Source: an uncultured Treponema sp.
Lineage (GTDB): Bacteria > Spirochaetota > Spirochaetia > Treponematales > Treponemataceae
Length of the DNA stretch: 9,151 nucleotides
Assembly: GCA_937892225.1 (NCBI GenBank)
Contig: CALAUH010000252.1
Span: forward strand, 1 to 9,151
Direction of reading: 5' to 3'
Shown here: positions 1 through 6,661 of the stretch, piece after piece
How the letters are laid out: the number at the start of each line of letters is the position of its first letter
Numbering within the stretch: the first letter of the stretch is position 1
Notes under the pieces: model-generated
Databases searched by the model: none
The model's input: the letters and a program-made list of their open reading frames with translations, nothing else
What the model was told of the DNA's origin: nothing
Made by a program: the position numbers and the translations under genes

Positions 1-48
1 CCAGTTATCTTGATTCAGAATTATTTCTCTAACTACGCTGATCAGTAA
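1..48 (+). CDS. Possible C-terminal end of an upstream gene (partial)
   Basis: Frame 1 is open from the first base and reads PVILIQNYFSNYADQ before a TAA at 46-48. A rho-independent terminator follows 21 bases later, as expected after the end of a + strand gene. Frame 3 is also open, for nine codons up to a TAA at 30-32, so the frame choice is not secure. Fifteen residues are too few to name a family. Confidence 0.3.
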   Translation, partial: PVILIQNYFSNYADQ

Positions 49-69
49 TAGATAAATATAATAAAAAAA

Positions 70-106
70 AGCTCGGCCTTTGAAATTAAGACCGGGCTTT
101 TTTTTT
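70..106. terminator. Bidirectional rho-independent terminator
   Basis: The arms AGCTCGGCCTT (70-80) and AAGACCGGGCT (88-98) form an 11-position stem with one T-G wobble and one mismatch around a 7-base loop. A run of T follows the right arm on the + strand. A run of A (63-70) precedes the left arm, so the minus strand also has a hairpin followed by T. It lies between the end of the minus-strand tRNA-binding gene (123) and the possible + strand gene ending at 48, and probably terminates both. Confidence 0.88.
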
Positions 107-122
107 AACTCATTGCATAAAA

Positions 123-653
123 TCAGCCGACTTCACCGTTTTTGTAGATTTCTACAGTAAGGAATTTTCCATCAGCTCCTATTTTTTTACCGTCAAGTTC
201 TACAAATCCATCTTTTGTATATAAAGGCATTTCAAAAAATTTATCTGGTTTTACAAAGCATAATTCTTCTTCAGGTTTTTCAAATCCTTCTGGTTCAAGA
301 ATTGTTCCAACATCAAACTGAGGTGCAAAAATTACTTCACAAGTTTCATGATCTTTGACATTTGGATCACTTGCTGCCAAAAGCATACCGTTACTTCGAA
401 CTCCGCGGAAATTTGCAGGTTTAAGATTGTATACAAGAACGATGTGTTTATTCAAAAGTTCTTCCGGTTTGTAAAAAGGCTGAATTGAACTTACAATCTG
501 ACGTTCTTCTTCATCCCCAGTGTTTAAAGTTAAAATATAAAGAAATTCTCCGCCGGGATGCTGTTCAACTTTTACGATTTGACTTATTTTTAATATAACT
601 CGTTTGGAAAAACGTTCTGCTACAGGAAGTTTATCGATTTCTGTCATATCCAT
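123..653 (-). CDS. Stand-alone tRNA-binding domain protein (MetG C-terminal / Trbp111-like)
   Basis: This 176-residue protein carries the OB-fold tRNA-binding domain that also occurs at the C-terminus of methionyl-tRNA synthetase and as the free dimeric protein Trbp111. The domain starts near residue 17. The core lies at residues 20-95, with VKVEQHPGGEFLYILTLNTG, then RQIVSSI, IVLVYNLKPANFRGVRSNG and MLLAA; the NLKP..FRGV.S.GM stretch is the family hallmark. Residues 100-176 are an acidic extension like the one following this fold in some MetG proteins. There is no synthetase catalytic domain, so it probably acts as a cytoplasmic tRNA-binding helper, perhaps in trans for MetRS (inference). 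The start at 653 is supported by GAGG on the minus strand (662-665), 8 bases upstream. A second ATG at 647 would remove only two residues. It is transcribed divergently from the flavoredoxin gene and ends at the shared terminator. Confidence 0.85.
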   Translation of the reverse strand: MDMTEIDKLPVAERFSKRVILKISQIVKVEQHPGGEFLYILTLNTGDEEERQIVSSIQPFYKPEELLNKHIVLVYNLKPANFRGVRSNGMLLAASDPNVKDHETCEVIFAPQFDVGTILEPEGFEKPEEELCFVKPDKFFEMPLYTKDGFVELDGKKIGADGKFLTVEIYKNGEVG

Positions 654-676
654 TTTGTTTGCCTCTGTTTTTTAAG

Positions 677-682
677 ATTATA
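677..682 (-). promoter_or_regulatory. Putative -10 box for the tRNA-binding protein gene
   Basis: A perfect TATAAT reads on the minus strand, 23 bases upstream of the start codon, leaving a short leader that includes the GAGG ribosome site. I see no convincing -35 hexamer at the usual distance, so the call rests on the -10 box and its position. Confidence 0.5.
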
Positions 683-706
683 ATAGAATCATAACATATT
701 TTTATT

Positions 707-735
707 TTGCTTTAAACTAATTTATAAAATATAAT
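707..735 (+). promoter_or_regulatory. Sigma-70-type promoter for the flavoredoxin/macro/vWA/DraG run
   Basis: TTGCTT (707-712) and TATAAT (730-735) are separated by exactly 17 bases. The expected transcription start, near 742, leaves a leader of about 29 bases with AGAGG (759-763) placed 7 bases before the ATG at 771. Its -35 box lies only 24 bases from the -10 box of the divergent gene, so a regulator bound in this gap could affect both directions. Confidence 0.72.
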
Positions 736-770
736 GAACAATTAATAGATTTTAAATCAGAGGTAAAATA

Positions 771-1331
771 ATGAAAGTTGATTTTGGCAAGAAAACAATT
801 TTATATCCTATGCCGGTTTTTATAATTGCAACTTATGATAAAGATGGAAATGCTGATGCAATGAATGCAGCGTGGGGCGGAATTCATGATACTGATCAGA
901 TTGGAATTTGTATTGCGCCTGAACATAAAACAGCAGAAAATCTTTTATTAAAAAAGGCATTTACAGTCAGCATGGCAGATGCAAAACATGTTGCCGAATG
1001 TGATTATGTAGGATTGGTAAGCGGAAATAAAGAACCTGAGAAATTAAAGAAAGCAGGTTTTACTGTAACTAAAAGTAAATTTGTTGATGCTCCGGTAATT
1101 AATGAACTTTCAATGTGTCTTGAATGTGAACTTGTTAGTTATGATGAAGAAACTGGTTGTATGGTTGGTAATATAGTAAATGTAAGTGCAGATGAATCTG
1201 TGCTTACAGATGGAAAAATTGATCCTGCAAAACTTGATCCAATCATCTATGATTCAGTTAATCACACATATGTAAAATTAGGTGAAGTTGCCGGAAATGC
1301 TTTTAGTGATGGAGAAAAATTCTTAAAATAA
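771..1331 (+). CDS. Flavin reductase-like (flavoredoxin-type) FMN-binding protein
   Basis: The 186 residues fit the flavin reductase-like split-barrel family, which binds FMN and passes electrons between a reductant and various acceptors in the cytoplasm. Family features are the N-terminal YPMPVFIIATYDKDGNADAM stretch (12-31), AAWGGI (33-38), the IAPEHKTAENL segment (48-58) that usually contacts flavin phosphate, FTVSM (64-68), and the conserved VGLVSGNKEPEKLKKAGF region (80-97). A later ECELV (118-122) belongs to the strand that closes the barrel. The length is typical and the protein looks intact. The actual electron partner cannot be told from sequence. The start is supported by AGAGG 7 bases upstream and a good promoter. 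The macro-domain gene begins 12 bases after the stop, so the two are probably co-transcribed, although a functional link is not obvious. Confidence 0.87.
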   Translation: MKVDFGKKTILYPMPVFIIATYDKDGNADAMNAAWGGIHDTDQIGICIAPEHKTAENLLLKKAFTVSMADAKHVAECDYVGLVSGNKEPEKLKKAGFTVTKSKFVDAPVINELSMCLECELVSYDEETGCMVGNIVNVSADESVLTDGKIDPAKLDPIIYDSVNHTYVKLGEVAGNAFSDGEKFLK

Positions 1332-1343
1332 CATCATTAGGTT

Positions 1344-2414
1344 ATGGCATTTAAGATTATTCGAAATGATATTACAAAAGTCTCTGCAGATGCAATTGTT
1401 AATACAGCAAATCCTCTTCCAGTTATAGGGAGTGGAACTGATACTGCAATTTATAAAGCTGCCGGTAAAAAAGAACTTCTTGCAGTTAGAAAACAGATTG
1501 GCATAATTGAAAAGGGGCATTCTGTCTGGACTGATTCTTTTAATCTTAAAAAAAATGGAATAAAATTTATAATCCATACTGTCGGTACATTTTATAATGA
1601 CGGTAAGAACGGCGAAATTGATATTCTTCGAAGCTGTTATTCAACAAGTTTGAATCTTGCAAAAGAACTTGATTGTAAAAGTGTAGCAATTCCTCTTCTT
1701 GCAACAGGATTTTATTCTTTTCCTAAAGAAATAGGATTACAGATTGCGATTGATGAAATCAGCCGCTTTTTAATGGAAAATGAAATTGATGTAATCCTTG
1801 TTGTTTATGATAAAAAATCCTTTTTAATTTCAGAAAAACTTTTTGATGATGTTCAGAATTTTATTGATGATAATTTAGTTGATAATCATCCTTCTAACAG
1901 AAGAGAAAAAGTTTCTGGAAGTGCATTTTTTGAGGATTTTGATTATGCAAGAGAGACTGTCGGTTCTGTTCCACATTTTGCAAAATCAAATCGTAAAGAA
2001 TCAGCTGTAGTTGTATCAGAAAAAGAAATTTCTCCGATAGATGTAGATGCTTTTTTAAAAAAAGAAACTGATAAAATGAATTTTCAAAATACGTTGCAGC
2101 AGTTAATTGCACAGCGGAATTTAGAAAATGCAGTTGTGTACACAAAAGCCTTGATTGACCGAAAGTTTTTTTCAAAGATTATCAGTAATAAAGATTATGT
2201 TCCTAAAAAAATGACGGTAATGGCTCTTGGGTTAGCACTTGAACTTAAGTTAGAAGAGTTCGAAGCGTTTTTAAAAAGTGCAGGTTATGCTTTTATGCCT
2301 TCGAGCAAGTTTGATGTAATCATAAAATATTGTGTAATTAACGGTATTTATAATCTTGTACAAGTTGATATGATTTTAGATTCACACGGAGAAAATTGTT
2401 TCGCACCAGATTAA
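1344..2414 (+). CDS. Macro-domain protein with extra C-terminal helical domain
   Basis: Residues 1-175 are a macro domain, a fold that binds ADP-ribose and in several branches hydrolyses ADP-ribosyl or O-acetyl-ADP-ribose bonds. Visible motifs are IIRNDITKVSADAIVNTANP (5-24), the loop GSGTD (29-33) followed by AIYKAAG (35-41), IIHTVG (76-81), and IPLLATGFYSFP (116-127), the second ligand loop. The first loop differs from the usual GGGVD, so hydrolase activity is not certain. Residues 180-240 form a polar linker. Residues 245-345 are a second, helical domain with FSKIISNKDYVPKK (276-289), ALGLALELKLEE (294-305), KSAGY (311-315) and SSKFDVIIKYCVINGIY (320-336). I recall similar tails on other bacterial macro proteins, with a helix-turn-helix-like look, but no established function. 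The start is fixed by the standard N-terminus; only a weak AGG lies 2 bases before the ATG, so translation may be coupled to the upstream gene. Confidence 0.88.
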   Translation: MAFKIIRNDITKVSADAIVNTANPLPVIGSGTDTAIYKAAGKKELLAVRKQIGIIEKGHSVWTDSFNLKKNGIKFIIHTVGTFYNDGKNGEIDILRSCYSTSLNLAKELDCKSVAIPLLATGFYSFPKEIGLQIAIDEISRFLMENEIDVILVVYDKKSFLISEKLFDDVQNFIDDNLVDNHPSNRREKVSGSAFFEDFDYARETVGSVPHFAKSNRKESAVVVSEKEISPIDVDAFLKKETDKMNFQNTLQQLIAQRNLENAVVYTKALIDRKFFSKIISNKDYVPKKMTVMALGLALELKLEEFEAFLKSAGYAFMPSSKFDVIIKYCVINGIYNLVQVDMILDSHGENCFAPD

Positions 2415-2417
2415 AAA

Positions 2418-2434
2418 GTCGCTTTTTTGGCGAC
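2418..2434 (+). other. Small hairpin in the macro-vWA gap
   Basis: GTCGC (2418-2422) and GCGAC (2430-2434) form a 5-bp stem starting three bases after the macro stop codon. The T run lies in the loop rather than after the stem, so it is not a standard terminator. It could be an RNA processing or stabilising element inside the operon, or chance. Confidence 0.4.
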
Positions 2435-2493
2435 CAAATCGCTATGTAAATTCCTTATGATTAAGTTATCAAATCTTAAAGGAGATAAAACTT

Positions 2494-3141
2494 ATGAAAG
2501 AAGGACTTACAGAAATCGTATTTATTTTAGACAAGAGCGGTTCAATGGGCGGACTTGAAAAAGACACAATCGGTGGATACAACGCTTTTATTGAAAAACA
2601 AAAAAATGCAGACGGAGAAGCTTTTATTTCTACTGTTCTTTTTAGTAATGAAAGTAAAGTAATTCACGACAGACTACCAATTGATAGAATTGAACCGATG
2701 GATGAATCACAGTATTTTGTCGGAGGTTCAACAGCACTTTTAGATGCAATTGGTGGAGCAATTAAGCATATTGGAAATGTCCATAAATATGCCCGTGAAG
2801 AAGATGTTCCTGAAAAAACAATTGTTATAATCACTACAGACGGAATGGAAAATTCCAGCAGAAAATATGATTATAAAAAAATTAAAGAAATGATTGAACG
2901 ACAGCAGGAAAAATATAACTGGGAATTTTTGTTTCTTGGAGCTAATATTGATGTAATAAAAGAAGCAAGTAAAATTGGTATTCGTAAAGAAAGAGCTGTT
3001 CGTTATGAATGTGATGAAAAAGGAACAAGACTTAATTTTGCTACATTAGGTTCTGCAATGTGTAAAGTCCGTTCTGGAAAAGTTCTGGAAGACAACTGGT
3101 GTGCAGATATTGTTGAATACGAAAATAGTAAAAAGAGGTAA
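2494..3141 (+). CDS. von Willebrand factor type A (vWA) domain protein with intact MIDAS
   Basis: The 215 residues are essentially one vWA domain, a metal-dependent protein-binding fold. The metal-ion site is complete: D13-S15-S17 in FILDKSGSM, T80 in GGSTALLDAIGGAI, and D116 in IITTDGMENSS. The tail FLFLGANIDVIKEASKIGI (145-163) is typical of a cytoplasmic bacterial vWA subgroup. There is no signal peptide or membrane segment, so it acts inside the cell, probably as a scaffold that holds a partner through a bound Mg ion. AAAGGAG (2478-2484), 9 bases before the ATG, is the strongest ribosome site in the window. The stop codon overlaps the next ATG as TAATG, so it is likely translated together with the ADP-ribosylglycohydrolase. 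The combination of macro, vWA and DraG genes suggests a joint role in ADP-ribose handling (inference). Confidence 0.9.
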   Translation: MKEGLTEIVFILDKSGSMGGLEKDTIGGYNAFIEKQKNADGEAFISTVLFSNESKVIHDRLPIDRIEPMDESQYFVGGSTALLDAIGGAIKHIGNVHKYAREEDVPEKTIVIITTDGMENSSRKYDYKKIKEMIERQQEKYNWEFLFLGANIDVIKEASKIGIRKERAVRYECDEKGTRLNFATLGSAMCKVRSGKVLEDNWCADIVEYENSKKR

Positions 3142-3146
3142 TGAAT

Positions 3147-3959
3147 ATGTACGGGGCAATTTTAGGTGATATTATTGGTGAACCATTTGAGTTTGATCGT
3201 GGAAACAAAACAAAAGAATTTCCGTTGTTTTGTAAAAGACCATCTTTTACAGATGATACAGTAATGACAATTGCAGTATGTGACGGAATTCTGAAAGCAG
3301 GAATAGATGCAGATGAAAATACAATAAAGACTTCAATCATAACAAGTATGCAGTTATGGGGACATAAATATCCTCATGCAGGTTATGGCGGAAGATTCTA
3401 CAGATGGCTTGCAGAAGAAGATACAAAACCTTATAACAGCTGGGGCAATGGTTCAGCAATGCGAGTTTCTAGTGTCGGCTGGCTTTTTGAAACATTGGAA
3501 AGAACCCGTGAAGTTGCAAAATGGAGCGCAGAAGTAACTCACAATCATCCGGAAGGTATAAAGGGAGCAGAATCAACAGCAGCAATAATCTGGCTTGCAA
3601 GAAACGGTTATACTAAATCACAGATTAAAGAATATGTAGAAAAAGAATTCTGCTATGATCTTTCAAGAACTTGTGATCAGATTCGACCGGATTATTATCA
3701 TCAGGAAAGCTGCCAGAAAACTGTCCCTGAAGCAATTACAGCATTTTTAGAAGGAACTAGTTTTGAAGATGTTGTAAGAACAGCAGTTTCTTTAGGAGGG
3801 GACTGTGACACTCTTACAGATATTGCATCGGGGATGGCCGAAGCTTTTTACGGTATACCAGAAGATTTAAAACTAAAATGCCTTGAATATACAACAAAAG
3901 ATATGCATGAAGTAATGGATAAATTTGAAGAGAATAAGAAACAGGGGGGAAGAAGATAG
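3147..3959 (+). CDS. ADP-ribosylglycohydrolase (DraG/ARH family)
   Basis: The product is a two-metal ADP-ribosylglycohydrolase, the family that removes ADP-ribose from modified proteins or small molecules (DraG reactivates dinitrogenase reductase). Numbering from the ATG at 3141, hallmarks are GAILGDIIGEPFEF (5-18), the metal motif FTDDT (36-40), GNGSAMRV (102-109), THNHPEG (133-139) and the second metal motif SLGGDCDT (217-224) with D221, D223 and T224. All expected Mg ligands are present and the length is normal, so it should be active. Two ATGs compete. The one at 3141 overlaps the vWA stop and sits only 2 bases from GAGG (3135-3138); the one at 3147 sits 8 bases from it and gives the family-like N-terminus MYGAILGD, so 3147 is preferred here. 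There is no nitrogenase context, so the substrate is unknown. The last codons and the stop run into a repeat tract. Confidence 0.92.
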   Translation: MYGAILGDIIGEPFEFDRGNKTKEFPLFCKRPSFTDDTVMTIAVCDGILKAGIDADENTIKTSIITSMQLWGHKYPHAGYGGRFYRWLAEEDTKPYNSWGNGSAMRVSSVGWLFETLERTREVAKWSAEVTHNHPEGIKGAESTAAIIWLARNGYTKSQIKEYVEKEFCYDLSRTCDQIRPDYYHQESCQKTVPEAITAFLEGTSFEDVVRTAVSLGGDCDTLTDIASGMAEAFYGIPEDLKLKCLEYTTKDMHEVMDKFEENKKQGGRR

Positions 3960-4010
3960 CGGACAGCTGATAGCATAGAGCGATTAGCGGATAGCGATTA
4001 GCAGAAAGCA
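3955..4010 (+). repeat. Degenerate tandem repeat (AGCGATTAGC / GATAGC units)
   Basis: AGCGATTAGC occurs exactly at 3979-3988 and 3993-4002 with a 14-base period, surrounded by related GATAGC and TTAGC pieces. The first GATAGC (3955-3960) contains the TAG stop codon of the ADP-ribosylglycohydrolase gene. The tract has no plausible coding content and is richer in G and C than the following gene. It looks like a dispersed intergenic repeat. Confidence 0.7.
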
Positions 4011-4012
4011 TA

Positions 4013-4115
4013 ATTTAAAGAAAAATCGTTAGATTTTTCCAATCCGTGTGATATTTATACTTCGTTTGCTTACCGAGTTTTATTTCGTAAAACATCGCAT
4101 GATTTTCCTTTAAAT
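4013..4115. repeat. Palindromic intergenic element with 15-bp inverted ends
   Basis: The ends 4013-4027 (ATTTAAAGAAAAATC) and 4101-4115 are inverted repeats matching at 14 of 15 positions. Inside are a perfect 8-bp hairpin, GAAAAATC (4020-4027) with GATTTTTC (4032-4039), and a 6-bp hairpin, GTTTTA (4077-4082) with TAAAAC (4088-4093). The left arm can therefore pair locally or over a distance. There is no coding capacity. It resembles a small non-autonomous palindromic element. Terminator function for the ADP-ribosylglycohydrolase transcript is possible, since the first hairpin ends in T5-CC, but the T run is inside the stem. Confidence 0.6.
4019..4050 (+). repeat. Dispersed repeat, copy A (inverted partner at 7870-7900)
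   Basis: The last 17 bases, TTTTTCCAATCCGTGTG (4034-4050), are identical to the reverse complement of 7870-7886. The preceding bases also match apart from small differences, and both copies form an A-run/T-run hairpin just before CCAATCCGTGTG. A shared ATACTTC follows further downstream in each. Two such matches cannot reasonably be chance, so this is a genome repeat family member. Confidence 0.82.
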
Positions 4116-4131
4116 ATTATTGTATCTTTGT

Positions 4132-4137
4132 TATAAT
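4132..4137 (+). promoter_or_regulatory. Putative -10 box for the hub/protease/immunity genes
   Basis: A perfect TATAAT lies 33 bases before the preferred hub start at 4171, giving a predicted leader of about 27 bases that contains AAAGG (4155-4159). No good -35 hexamer is seen at 16-18 bases upstream, where the palindromic element ends. Such a promoter may be weak or need an activator. Confidence 0.45.
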
Positions 4138-4170
4138 AATTATAAATTTATAAAAAAGGTATATGAGAAA

Positions 4171-5322
4171 ATGTCAGATGAAAACAAGCAGCTTACTCCT
4201 GTCAATATTATATATGTAGACGGTACTCGTTTAGATACTGATTTTGAAGGTTCATTAAGAACTATCAAAATTAATGACACTTTAAATACAATTTCCAAAT
4301 CATATCTTACATTTTATTTAGATGAAATAAAAATAGAAGATGTATTTTCTTTAAATAGTGAAGTTTCAATTCACTTAGGTTATAAAGATAATGTTGAAGA
4401 AGTTTTTAAAGGAATTGTAACGGGTTTTGAACCAGATTATAATGATTATTCAACACCAAAAATGACGGTTGAAATATCGTCAAAATTATGTCTTTTATGT
4501 AATAAATCTGATTTAAGAATGTTTCAGAATTTGACTCCATCACAAATTATTTCACAGATTTTAGATGAATATGGATTATCTGTAGATATAGAAGATTTTG
4601 GACCTGAATATAAAGATTTTGTTCAGAATGGTATAAATGATTATGATTTTATAAAACAGTTTACAGATAAATATGGTAAGTTAATTTACTGTAATGGTGA
4701 TAAAGTCATCATAAAAAGTGAACCGACATCTTCCAGTGAAAATATAGTATTGGAATGGGGAAAAACTTTAATTACCTGTAATGTACAAGAATCTTTAAAT
4801 AATCAGATTTCAGAATTAAAAGTATTTGACTGGAATAAAGAAAAAAATGAAAGTTTTGAAAAGACTGTAACGATGTCCGACATTCCGTTAAAAATCGGTG
4901 GCAGTTATACATGGGAAGATAATTCAAAAGGCAAAACTCATGGAAGAATCAGTACTGTAGAAGGTGCTTATAACGAAGAAGATGCAGAAGAAATTGCCAA
5001 GGCATATTTATTAAAACAGTCTTTTGAATATCAGACTGCAAAAGCTGAAACTTTAGGTGATTATAAAATAAAATCCGGAAACAGACTTACATTAAAATAT
5101 ATAGGAAAATTTTTTGACGGTGAATATTTAATTTATGCCGCTTATCACACTTTTGATGTATTTGGTTATAAAACAGAAGTTATATTAAAAAGAAACTGTA
5201 CAGAAGCTTCAAGTAAATCTGGAGGAGCAACCGCTTTAGACAAAGAACAGGCAGACGGTAAAGTAGCATCATCAGATAATCAGGATGGTAATAATTCAGG
5301 AGATGATGAAACATCAAGATAA
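4171..5322 (+). CDS. Contractile injection system hub protein (VgrG/Pvc8/phage gpD-like)
   Basis: The 383-residue product resembles the gp27-like hub that caps the tube of phage tails, type VI secretion and extracellular injection systems. An N-terminal barrel (10-105) includes IYVDG, LTFYLDEI and the conserved turn EVSIHLGYKD...VFKGIVTG (64-85). Next comes the family signature FQNLTPSQIISQILDEYGL (118-136) with FVQNGINDYDFIKQFTDKYGKLIY (150-173), equivalent to the VgrG stretch reading QY.E.D.dFi.RL..e.G. The second barrel (190-342) ends at ILKRN. There is no gp5-like OB fold or beta-helix spike, so it matches gpD of P2 in size rather than full VgrG. The last 40 residues are a polar linker. 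The ATG at 4171 is preferred over a TTG at 4120, which lies upstream of the -10 box. The next gene overlaps its 3' end. No sheath, tube or ATPase genes are nearby, so it would have to work with machinery encoded elsewhere. Confidence 0.8.
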   Translation: MSDENKQLTPVNIIYVDGTRLDTDFEGSLRTIKINDTLNTISKSYLTFYLDEIKIEDVFSLNSEVSIHLGYKDNVEEVFKGIVTGFEPDYNDYSTPKMTVEISSKLCLLCNKSDLRMFQNLTPSQIISQILDEYGLSVDIEDFGPEYKDFVQNGINDYDFIKQFTDKYGKLIYCNGDKVIIKSEPTSSSENIVLEWGKTLITCNVQESLNNQISELKVFDWNKEKNESFEKTVTMSDIPLKIGGSYTWEDNSKGKTHGRISTVEGAYNEEDAEEIAKAYLLKQSFEYQTAKAETLGDYKIKSGNRLTLKYIGKFFDGEYLIYAAYHTFDVFGYKTEVILKRNCTEASSKSGGATALDKEQADGKVASSDNQDGNNSGDDETSR

Positions 5323-6661
5323 TACAGAAAATAAAGATGATAAACCAAAAATAGTTAAAGTTGAGTTATTAGATGATAATAATAATGTAATTTCTCAAAA
5401 TTTAATTAGAAATTATGTAAACTTACCTGCTGAAGATAAATATATTGATTTCCAGGATATAAAAGGAAAATACCAGCTTAATGGTAGAATTAAATGCAAA
5501 GTTACATTTGATAGAGAAGGTGAATTTAATTTTAATATAACTTTGGTAGCTACTGATTTAAAAACAGAATATTCTGAAACTGAATTATATAGAAATAAGA
5601 AATATGAATATACAATAGATGAAGATTATGTACAAAATTTTGTAACTGATTCTAATGGTACAAAAATCATTTATGAAAATTATTTTTATTTTGGACAGGG
5701 TGGTGGTAATAAATTTAAATTTAAAGCCTGGACAGATGATGAATCTGATTATAAGTTATCTACTACAGAAATACAGACATGGCGAAGACTTTATTATATT
5801 GATTTAAAAATGAGAGCATTATTGGATATTAATGAAATAGATATAAAAAATATGTTTAATGATTATTATATTGATTTTGTTAAACTGGGTACAGAATTTT
5901 TAAATTATATACCAAATATAGATTCTTATTTAGAATTTAGTGAACTAAAAAAAAGTGTAAGATCAGTTAGTCAAAAAGATAAATATTTAAAATATAAATC
6001 TTATATTTTGAAAATTGCTTATGTAAATTATTTATTGGAAAGTACAATAAATGAATATCAAATAATAAAATATTTATCAGAAAGTGAAGATTCTATGACT
6101 TATAATATTTCATCTGATTTTGGATTATGGATTAATATAAATAGTAATGATTGGTATATAAAAGCAGAATATTCTGATGGAAGAAGAAGACATAAAATTC
6201 CTAAAGAGTTAATAACGCCAATAAAAAATGGATCTTACTATAACGAAATAAAAATAAATACTTCTTCGTTTGAAAAAGAAAAAATACTTGATTTTTATTT
6301 TAAATTTAATGTAATAACAAGTAAAGTAGGTGGTTATTCAGTAACAGATCAAAATACAATTATAATTTCTACGAAAAATTATCCTGATGAACAAAATGAT
6401 TTTTCTAAATTATTTCATATAGTTAAGCATGAAATAGGACATCAACTGGATTTGGTGCCAAATAGTGACTCAAGTTCTGGTTTAGATAAAGGTCTTTATT
6501 ATTATAATGAAGATGGCCCTCATTGTAAGTTTGGATGTGAAGATGAATCGGTTTATAGAGACTCAAAATGTTGTATGTTTGCAGTTATTAATTTTAAAAA
6601 TTTTTGTGCTGATTGTGCTAGTAAAATTTTAAAAGTAGATATTTCTCGAGGATTATATTAA
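5306..6661 (+). CDS. Archaelysin-like zinc metalloprotease, putative injected effector
   Basis: About 451 residues counted from the ATG at 5306. Residues 12-150 are beta-rich and Ig/transthyretin-like, ending in a TEIQTWRRLYYIDLKM segment (154-169) of a kind I associate with proteins encoded beside VgrG-like hubs. A helical middle follows. The C-terminus holds the protease core: HEIGH (375-379) with D382 and P385, then H406-C407, C422-x-M424 and C434-x-x-C437. Order and type match the archaelysin (M54) signature HExxH..H-C..CxM..CxxC, with longer spacers between elements. H375, H379 and probably H406 would bind catalytic zinc; C407, C422, C434 and C437 would form a structural zinc site (inference). 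No signal peptide is seen, which fits loading onto a hub. Possible starts are 5285, 5303 and 5306; AGGAG (5298-5302) is only 3 bases from 5306, so initiation is poor unless coupled to the hub or reached by frameshifting. The gene is extremely AT-rich. Confidence 0.72.
   Translation: MKHQDNTENKDDKPKIVKVELLDDNNNVISQNLIRNYVNLPAEDKYIDFQDIKGKYQLNGRIKCKVTFDREGEFNFNITLVATDLKTEYSETELYRNKKYEYTIDEDYVQNFVTDSNGTKIIYENYFYFGQGGGNKFKFKAWTDDESDYKLSTTEIQTWRRLYYIDLKMRALLDINEIDIKNMFNDYYIDFVKLGTEFLNYIPNIDSYLEFSELKKSVRSVSQKDKYLKYKSYILKIAYVNYLLESTINEYQIIKYLSESEDSMTYNISSDFGLWININSNDWYIKAEYSDGRRRHKIPKELITPIKNGSYYNEIKINTSSFEKEKILDFYFKFNVITSKVGGYSVTDQNTIIISTKNYPDEQNDFSKLFHIVKHEIGHQLDLVPNSDSSSGLDKGLYYYNEDGPHCKFGCEDESVYRDSKCCMFAVINFKNFCADCASKILKVDISRGLY

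Noticed and set aside
1323..1577. 84-residue open frame on the minus strand
   Set aside because: It lies antisense to the conserved N-terminal half of the macro domain, has a low-complexity Cys/Ile/Asn-rich composition and no ribosome site. It is a shadow frame.
1894..2175. 93-residue open frame on the minus strand
   Set aside because: Antisense to the macro protein linker, rich in Leu/Gln/Phe as expected from the complement of an AT-rich gene, and matches no family I know.
2418..2434. Hairpin after the macro gene as a rho-independent terminator
   Set aside because: The T run is in the loop and none follows the 5-bp stem, so transcription probably continues into the vWA gene.
3041..3340. 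99-residue open frame on the minus strand across the vWA-DraG junction
   Set aside because: It covers strongly conserved coding sequence on the other strand, including the DDT metal motif, and has no supporting start signal.
3814..4011. 65-residue open frame on the minus strand over the end of the DraG gene and the repeat tract
   Set aside because: Its N-terminal part is made of translated repeat units (SANRYPLIALCYQLSAI), so it is a by-product of the repeat, not a gene.
4120..4170. N-terminal extension of the hub from a TTG at 4120
   Set aside because: The TTG lies upstream of the TATAAT at 4132-4137, has no ribosome site, and adds residues not like a hub N-terminus; the ATG at 4171 follows AAAGG.
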